A stretch of 5,817 bases of DNA from CAZBAF01 sp964490245 (GTDB lineage: Bacteria > Patescibacteriota > Saccharimonadia > Saccharimonadales > JACDBH01), in assembly GCA_964490245.1 (NCBI GenBank), contig CAZBAF010000013.1, positions 1-5,817 on the forward strand. The letters run 5' to 3'. Under the pieces are notes generated by a model. That model saw nothing but the letters and a program-made list of their open reading frames with translations, had not been told where the DNA came from and did no database searches. Below are positions 1 to 5,400 of the stretch, piece after piece (within the stretch, counting starts at the first letter, position 1; every line of letters starts with the position of its first letter). Both the position numbers and the translations under genes were made by a program.

Positions 1-1528
1 CACCCTCTATATAGATGCACAGAATAACCGGGTGGGGATTGGGACGAGTTCGCCGGCTCAGCTGCTGAGCCTTGAGGCGACGGACAATACTGGCACCCGT
101 CTCTCTGTGCGCAATACCAATAGCGGCGCCGCTGCCTCTTCTGGCCTGCTGCTAGGCAATGATGTGACCGTTAATGCCGGCTCTTTAACCAAAAACAGCA
201 GCACCAACACCTCTTTCGGTGGTGCTAACTCCCTCAACCTGATTAATCTCCAGAATGCACCTTTGGCCCTCGGCGCTAACAATACAGTCCATATGACTAT
301 AGCCGGTGACGGCACCATCAGGGTCGGTACCTCTGACACTACCGGCAGCCTGCTGGTACTTGATACTAAAACATCGAGCGGCGACCCAACCGGTGTTAAC
401 GGCGGTATGTACTACAACAGTAACTTAGGTAAGTTCAGGTGTTATGAGGACGGTGAGTGGAAAGACTGTATCAGCGCGGCGACAGGTGACATCGTTAATA
501 ACGGCCAGAATGGTACGGTGCGCATAGGCTCCAATGATGCCAACAGCGTTATATTAGAGAGCAATGGTGTTGACCGCTTGACTATCAACAGCGCCGGCAA
601 TGCAACGCTACAAGGCGGCAGCACAGGCACAGCGCTTACCATTAATAATGGCACGAGCACAGGCGAAGTGCTTGTACTCCAGGATAACGGGAGTGCTGTA
701 CTGACGGTTGCAGACGGTGGCAGTGCGGTTCTGCAAAATACTGCTGACTCTACTGCTGCATTCCAGATTCAGCGATCAAATGATGACGGCATATTGACTG
801 TCGATACATCCACAGCTGACAATGGCCGAAACGGCATTATTTATATAGGAACAGGCAGCGGAGATAATGCGACACTGCTTGTACTGGATACAAAATCCGG
901 CGGAACTGATCCCGATGGCGTGAACGGCGCAATGTACTACAACAGCAATCTCGGCAAATTCCGATGTTATGAGGGCGGTGCCTGGAAAGATTGTATCGCT
1001 GCTTCGGGCGGGGCGGGTCTGGCACGTCAAGTTACGCTTCGGCCAGAGTATGAGGGGGCGATCCTGAATGGTAGTGGTGTGGGCTACCTTAACGCCAGCG
1101 CCTGCGGCAATCAGAATGATCTTAGCCTCAATACCGGTGTCTGTGGCAGCGGCGAGAAGCACAGCTATTACGAGTGGACAACCAGCGAGGGCAGCAGTCA
1201 GAGCTACGACATATTTGTCAGGTATCAGTTGCCGAGTGATTTTGGCGGGTTTGCGGATGACAATACCATCAAGCTGTTCGGCCGACGGACTGCCAGCACG
1301 GCGTCAGTCTCTTACACCCTGTTCCAGGCCGACGGAACACGCTGCGGTAGCGCGACAACGGTGACTTCCTCGAATAACACCTGGCAGGAAGTCTCGCTTA
1401 CCGGCAACGAGACATCGTGCAGCTTTAGCGCGGGTGACATCATAACCTTCCAGATTACGATGACTGCCCAAAACAACAGCACCGCAAGGGTAGGTGAGCT
1501 AAGCTTTAGCTACACCAGCCTGTTCTAG
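1..1528 (+). CDS. Giant fibre-like surface protein, 3' part (5' end outside window)
   Basis: This is an open frame from the window edge (first full codon at 2) to TAG at 1526-1528, 508 visible codons. The GTG at 32 is not a convincing start: the frame is open before it and reads TLYIDAQNNRVGIGTSSPA, the continuous VGIGT-type opening of fibre proteins in Patescibacteria and phages. The protein is rich in Gly, Ser, Thr, Asn and Ala and nearly all short beta-strand segments. Recognisable parts in order are the VGIGT segment (about 2-60), a low-complexity beta region, a cysteine module (350-469), an AFQIQ/ILTVDT-type segment (about 750-820), a second copy of the cysteine module (875-994), a short Gly-rich linker and a C-terminal domain (1022-1525). 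All eight visible cysteines can be paired. No LPXTG motif or C-terminal membrane helix is present, so anchoring is presumably at the missing N-terminus. An extracellular fibre or adhesin is inferred; no enzyme motif is visible. Confidence 0.85.
   Translation, partial: TLYIDAQNNRVGIGTSSPAQLLSLEATDNTGTRLSVRNTNSGAAASSGLLLGNDVTVNAGSLTKNSSTNTSFGGANSLNLINLQNAPLALGANNTVHMTIAGDGTIRVGTSDTTGSLLVLDTKTSSGDPTGVNGGMYYNSNLGKFRCYEDGEWKDCISAATGDIVNNGQNGTVRIGSNDANSVILESNGVDRLTINSAGNATLQGGSTGTALTINNGTSTGEVLVLQDNGSAVLTVADGGSAVLQNTADSTAAFQIQRSNDDGILTVDTSTADNGRNGIIYIGTGSGDNATLLVLDTKSGGTDPDGVNGAMYYNSNLGKFRCYEGGAWKDCIAASGGAGLARQVTLRPEYEGAILNGSGVGYLNASACGNQNDLSLNTGVCGSGEKHSYYEWTTSEGSSQSYDIFVRYQLPSDFGGFADDNTIKLFGRRTASTASVSYTLFQADGTRCGSATTVTSSNNTWQEVSLTGNETSCSFSAGDIITFQITMTAQNNSTARVGELSFSYTSLF
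350..469 (+). repeat. Cysteine-paired 40-residue module, copy 1
   Basis: The module opens LLVLDTK, continues through D-P-x-G-V-N-G and MYYNSNLGKF, and closes with RCYEDGEWKDC, giving Cys-x8-Cys (codons at 440 and 467). It has exactly the same length as the copy at 875-994 and is identical at 32 of 40 residues. The pattern is familiar from large surface proteins of Patescibacteria (remembered, not searched). The two cysteines probably form a disulfide. Confidence 0.8.
875..994 (+). repeat. Cysteine-paired 40-residue module, copy 2
   Basis: Second copy of the LLVLDTK...RCYEGGAWKDC module, with the same Cys-x8-Cys spacing (codons at 965 and 992) and no length change. It starts 525 bases after copy 1. 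Of the 32 residues shared with copy 1, 14 use a different synonymous codon, so the duplication is old and the protein sequence has been kept by selection. Confidence 0.8.
1022..1525 (+). other. C-terminal beta-rich domain of the first fibre protein
   Basis: This protein region of about 168 residues follows the last cysteine module and a Gly-rich linker. It is less repetitive and more aromatic than the stalk: it starts ARQVTLRPEYEG, contains SYYEW, YDIFVRYQLP, and IKLFGRR, and ends ARVGELSFSYTSLF. It holds four cysteines, two of them spaced Cys-x12-Cys and two later ones 28 residues apart. Alternating hydrophobic strands suggest a beta-sandwich. A distal tip or binding domain is inferred from its terminal position. 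I recall similar C-terminal domains in other Patescibacteria proteins but could not check. Confidence 0.55.
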
Positions 1529-2205
1529 TCCTTGCGGAATGATCTGAGCATAGCGTCGAGCTCTGCATCGGTTATAAGATCTTTGGGGTAGCGCACAATA
1601 ATCCAGACTTCACCCGAGAGGGTATTCGTGGTGACCATGTTGTCTGTAGTGAGCCCGATGACTGTATTTCCTGCCGGGACGGTAATCTCTCTTACATCGG
1701 TCATGGTGTCAATGAGGGGCTGGAGATTAAGCCCGTCCGGCTGGCTTTGCAGGCTGATACTAATAACGCCGGCGTCGTTATCTTTAAGCGAATAAACAAT
1801 ACTGCCATCGGACGCTTTACTGACTGATGACTGATCAATGGTAAAACCGGCCGGCAGAGCAGAGGGAAAGATAAGCGGAAAGCGTGACCCTTCCTTGATT
1901 TGGGCATTAAAGGGCGATTTAGGGGGCATAAAAGGGACATTTTCGCTGCTGATAAGCAAGTAGAGCGCTGCCGCTCCAACCGCCAGGGCGAGAGGGATCA
2001 GTAAAAAAGCGGCCTTAAATGACTTGGGCCGTCCAGGCGTTCTGGCTGCTTTTGCCCTATGGCGCTTTGCGGGTGTGCTGCGGGTGTGCCGCGGGCCCGG
2101 ATTGGCCTGTTGTCCATGCATAATCGAGGACAAAATGTCGTCCATGTCTTCGTCTTCGTAACGCTGCGGCATACCTCTTTGTTCCTCTAAGCTTACGTCG
2201 CACAT
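1525..2205 (-). CDS. Single-pass membrane protein with extracytoplasmic domain
   Basis: The product is 226 residues if translation starts at the ATG at 2205. An alternative ATG at 2172 (codon 12) gives 215 residues, starts MPQRYEDED and has GAGG 11 bases upstream (2187-2184); I see no Shine-Dalgarno at good spacing for 2205, so the shorter form is at least as likely. Layout in the long form: acidic segment 17-23 (EDEDMDD), Arg/Lys-rich segment about 38-64, one transmembrane helix about 65-87 (AAFLLIPLALAVGAAALYLL), then about 140 residues outside. The basic flank before the helix predicts a cytoplasmic N-terminus. The outer domain (FPLIFPSALPAGFTIDQSS ... TDAELDAMLRSFRKD) resembles DUF4367-type domains with a P-x-G-[FY] opening and a final helix; this is a weak analogy from memory. 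Function unknown. It runs antisense to both fibre genes and converges on the first with overlapping stop codons. Confidence 0.85.
   Translation of the reverse strand: MCDVSLEEQRGMPQRYEDEDMDDILSSIMHGQQANPGPRHTRSTPAKRHRAKAARTPGRPKSFKAAFLLIPLALAVGAAALYLLISSENVPFMPPKSPFNAQIKEGSRFPLIFPSALPAGFTIDQSSVSKASDGSIVYSLKDNDAGVISISLQSQPDGLNLQPLIDTMTDVREITVPAGNTVIGLTTDNMVTTNTLSGEVWIIVRYPKDLITDAELDAMLRSFRKD
2174..2187 (-). promoter_or_regulatory. Possible ribosome binding site for the alternative start at 2172
   Basis: Reading the minus strand, GAGG occurs at 2187-2184 and again at 2177-2174 before the ATG at 2172. The first has an 11-base spacer, usable although long; the second is only one base from the ATG and too close. 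This is the main evidence for the shorter form of the membrane protein. Confidence 0.4.
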
Positions 2206-2236
2206 TATGTGCAGTGCTTGTGCTTTCCTGATGCCT

Positions 2237-2242
2237 ATTATA
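2237..2242 (-). promoter_or_regulatory. Candidate -10 element for the membrane-protein gene
   Basis: On the minus strand the hexamer is a perfect TATAAT. Transcription would begin near 2230, giving a leader of about 25 bases to the ATG at 2205 or about 58 to the ATG at 2172. At 16 to 18 bases upstream no hexamer resembles TTGACA, so the support is the -10 match and its position only. Confidence 0.4.
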
Positions 2243-2277
2243 ACTCACTAAATGTCTGCGGACGGCATGGAAGGGCC

Positions 2278-2307
2278 TTAGCGTTGTATCCGAAGCAGCA
2301 TTATAAT
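2278..2307 (+). promoter_or_regulatory. Candidate promoter for the second fibre gene (distal)
   Basis: A perfect TATAAT at 2302-2307 is preceded by a weak -35-like TTAGCG at 2278-2283 (three of six matches) with an 18-base spacer. The predicted leader would be about 150 bases. The -10 lies in ATTATAAT, which is its own reverse complement, so it reads TATAAT on both strands and orientation is ambiguous. Confidence 0.35.
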
Positions 2308-2342
2308 ACTGGTACCAAAAGGCTATATATCTGTGGATATCT

Positions 2343-2374
2343 TATACAATTTTTGTGCAAGGTTTAGTTGTATA
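2343..2374. repeat. Short inverted repeat in the promoter region
   Basis: TATACAA at 2343-2349 and TTGTATA at 2368-2374 are perfect 7-base inverted copies with 18 bases between them. The right arm covers the proposed proximal -35. It could be an operator or, in a transcript from the distal promoter, a weak hairpin. In AT-rich DNA such a match can arise by chance. Confidence 0.2.
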
Positions 2375-2397
2375 TAGTAGGGAAAAGTAGCTATACT
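2368..2397 (+). promoter_or_regulatory. Candidate promoter for the second fibre gene (proximal)
   Basis: TATACT at 2392-2397 (five of six matches to TATAAT) lies 18 bases after TTGTAT at 2368-2373 (three of six matches to TTGACA). The start would fall near 2404, about 64 bases before the ATG at 2468. It competes with the TATAAT at 2302; the sequence alone does not decide between them. Confidence 0.3.
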
Positions 2398-2467
2398 TAC
2401 CCCTGTAACAACCGCAGCCCGAACAGAAAGGTCAAGCGGCGAACACAAAAATCACCAAAAAACAAAG

Positions 2468-5400
2468 ATGAACAGCACGTATCTCGTCAACAAAATACTC
2501 GGCTCATTCCGCCGTTTCTTGCTGTTTATCGCCTTGATTTTGCTGTTCTTTGGGGTGGGAATTGCGCTGGCATGGTTATTTGCGGCGCGTCTCGACAAGC
2601 AGGCAGAGTTTACTCCTTCGCAGGTGGTTGTTGAAATGAGCGATGACGAACCTGGCCTGGGGGTAGCAGGTGCTACCCAGCGCCTGACTGTTAACTCGCA
2701 GCTTCAGGTGAAGGGGCAATTCAATCTTACCCCAACGGACACGCCGCTCACTGCCGCTCCGGGAACCATTGTTTTTGATCAAAACACCAATACGCTGCGC
2801 TACTACAATGGCACGGAGTTTGTGTCGCTGGAAGGGCAGCAGCCCGTGCCGCCGGCAGGTGTCACGAGTCTTCAGGGCCAAACCGGGGCGGTTAGCCTGC
2901 TAGCTGGCGCAGGGATTACCATCAACGGTACGACAATTAGTGCGCTTGGCGATGGCTTGACGGCAGTGAACGGCACTGCCGGTCACATCAGCGTGGTGAC
3001 GACCGGAAGAGTGGCGACGCTGTCATTGCCCCAGGCGATTGGACCTGCAGCCAGCCCGACATTTGCCAGCTTGGCGCTTAATGGTGACCTGGCGCTGAAC
3101 TCTGCAGCTGCGATATTCGGTAACACTTTGACTCAGACCGGTTCTGGCCAGGATATTGCCATCAATGCAGGGAGTGACGATATTATCTTTACCGTCGCAG
3201 GGCGTACTTTTCAGTTCCCTACCAGCGGTCCGGTCAGTCAGACGATTTGCACAACCGGGATATCGTGTGCCGCTGGCGGCGGTCAGGCGATACTGCTAGC
3301 ACCCGGCAGTTCGCAGCTGGACAACACGGCAGACGTATCGATTTTTGTGAACGATACCGGAGGCGGGCATCTCATGCAGCTGCAATCATCGGGCAGCGAT
3401 CTGTTTATCGTGGGCTCCACAGGTGATACCTACCTGCGGGGCAGTTTGACATTTGAGGGCTCAACCATTGACGGTAACCAGACAACGCTTGGCGTTGTTA
3501 ACCCTGCAGCTGACCGGACTATACTGCTGCCGGATGCCAGCGGTACAGTGGCTGTTTCGGCCAGCGGCAACATTGCGCTCAGCGCCGCCGGCAACATTAC
3601 CTTTACTGGCGTCCTGCCTGTTGCCAGCGGCGGTACCGGGGCGGCAACGGCCCAGGCGGCCATCAATTCGCTTTCCGGCCTGAATGTGCAAGGTGATTTG
3701 CTGTATTACAACGGCACAAACGCTACCCGTCTGGCGCGAGGCACCGACGGCCAGTGTCTTGTCAGTACGCCGAGCAGTATTCAGTGGGCGGCCTGTCCGG
3801 GATCGGGCGGCGTGGCGTCTGTTAATACCTTTACGGGTGCTGTGACGGTGCAGGGGACAGCTAATCAGGTGATTGTAAACAACAATGCAGGAACCATCAC
3901 CCTCTCGACACCGCAAAACATCAATACCAGTGCGAGCCCGGTCTTTAACGGTTTAACGCTGACGAGCTTGACCGTTGCTACCGACACAATCACCGACTTG
4001 ACCGGTACAGGCCTGCAGGTTGTCGGCGGCGTTCTGGAGACGACACTCGGGACGAGCGTGGATCTTGTGGCTGAGGTAACAGGAGTGCTGCCGGTGCCGA
4101 ATGGCGGCACGGGCGCCAGTAACGCTTCGGGTGCCCGCACCAACTTGGGCGCGGCCGCTTCTGGGGCGAATAGTGATATAACCAGCACCACGGCACTTAA
4201 TACCATTACGCCAAGCGGTGCGTTGACGGTGGGGTCTACCGGCCAGAACTTCCTGTTGCAGGGTAGTGCTGGGGCGACAATCACCGCGACATCGGGCAGC
4301 TTTGCAACGACGGTTGGCTTTGTTACGCCGACTGCCAGTGCGACCATTAATTTCCCGGCACTGGCTGCGGGTACTTACCAGGTCTGTACGACCAGCGGCA
4401 ACTGTCTGGGCAGTGGCGGCGGTGCCAATACGGCGCTGAGCAATCTGAGTTCGGTGGCTATTAACACGTCGCTTTTGTCGGGCAGTGCAACTATAGATCT
4501 TGGTTCGGGTGCCAATCCGTTCCGCGATCTTTATTTGGGCGGCACAGCGACCAATAACTTCCGCTTTACCGGTGTGGCAACGGCAGCACGGACGATTACG
4601 ATTCCTGATGCATCTGGCGAGATTTGTCTAAGCAGCGGCAACTGTATTGGGTCCGGCGGCGGTGGCGCGCCGGCGGATGCAAGCTATCTGACGCTGGGCG
4701 GCAGTGCTGATTTGAGCGCGGAGCGCGTGCTCACCCCAGGGTCGAACATCAGCTTTACCGATGGAGGCGTGAACACCACGCTGACGGTAGCGACGGTTGC
4801 CAATCCAAACTTTGCCACCAGCGTCACCACCCCCGCCTTGCTCAGCTCGGGGGCGTTGGTGATTACGCCTGGCGGCAACATGACTATGGGTGCCACAGGG
4901 CAGACATTCACCTTACAGGGAAATGCCGGCTCGGTGGTAACGGTGACCAACGGGGCGAATGTGACGACTATTGATTTTGAGGCACCAACAGCTTCTGCGA
5001 CGATTCGTTTCCCGGCGCTTACGGCTGGCACCTGGGAGGTCTGTACCAGCGCCAATAACTGTAGCGGCACGGCGGCTGTTGATTCTATTAATACGTTTAC
5101 CGGTGACATTGTGATTCAGGGAACGGCCAATCAAGTTAGTGTCAATAATAACGCCGGCCTCATTACACTTAGTACGCCGCAGGATATTAACACGGCTGCC
5201 ACGCCAACCTTTGCCGGTCTGACTTTGAACGGCGGGTTGACGGTCAGCACTGGCGGTATTGCAGTGACCGGCAACTCAACTATTACCGGTACACTTAGTG
5301 CATTGACGGGTCTGACATCCTCCGGTACGATTCAATTTTCTGCACTTACCACTGACGGATTTGTCAAAACCATTAGTGCCAACGGCACGCTCGCGGTTGC

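Larger units (their letters stand above)
2206..2467. other. Divergent intergenic region (262 bases)
   Basis: This is the only clear non-coding stretch, lying between the 5' ends of two divergently transcribed genes. It is much richer in A and T than its neighbours, especially 2300-2400, and ends in an A-rich run before the ATG at 2468. It contains TATAAT-like hexamers on both strands and a short inverted repeat. No tRNA, small RNA gene or riboswitch was recognised. Confidence 0.7.

Noticed and set aside
776..1162. 128-codon minus-strand frame opposite the first fibre gene
   Set aside because: It lies wholly opposite the second cysteine module and the start of the C-terminal domain, both of which are clearly coding on the plus strand.
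1497..1511. Perfect 6-base stem with 3-base loop (AGCTAA / TTAGCT) near the convergent stops
   Set aside because: It lies inside the coding end of the first gene, is short and AT-containing, and is not followed by a T run on either strand, so it does not qualify as an intrinsic terminator.
1508..1525. C-terminal Phe (SYTSLF) as an outer-membrane beta-barrel signal
   Set aside because: One terminal aromatic residue is not enough, and Saccharibacteria are thought to lack an outer membrane. The region reads as the last strand of a soluble domain.
2368..2634. 88-codon plus-strand frame beginning at TTG across the start of the second fibre gene
   Set aside because: It overlaps the membrane-anchor coding region in another frame, has no family resemblance, and its composition fits a shadow frame.
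3461..5134. Several minus-strand open frames of 70 to 160 codons inside the second fibre gene
   Set aside because: The Ala/Val/Thr/Gly-rich repeats on the plus strand produce few stops on the opposite strand. The antisense products are low-complexity and lack ribosome binding sites or recognisable domains.
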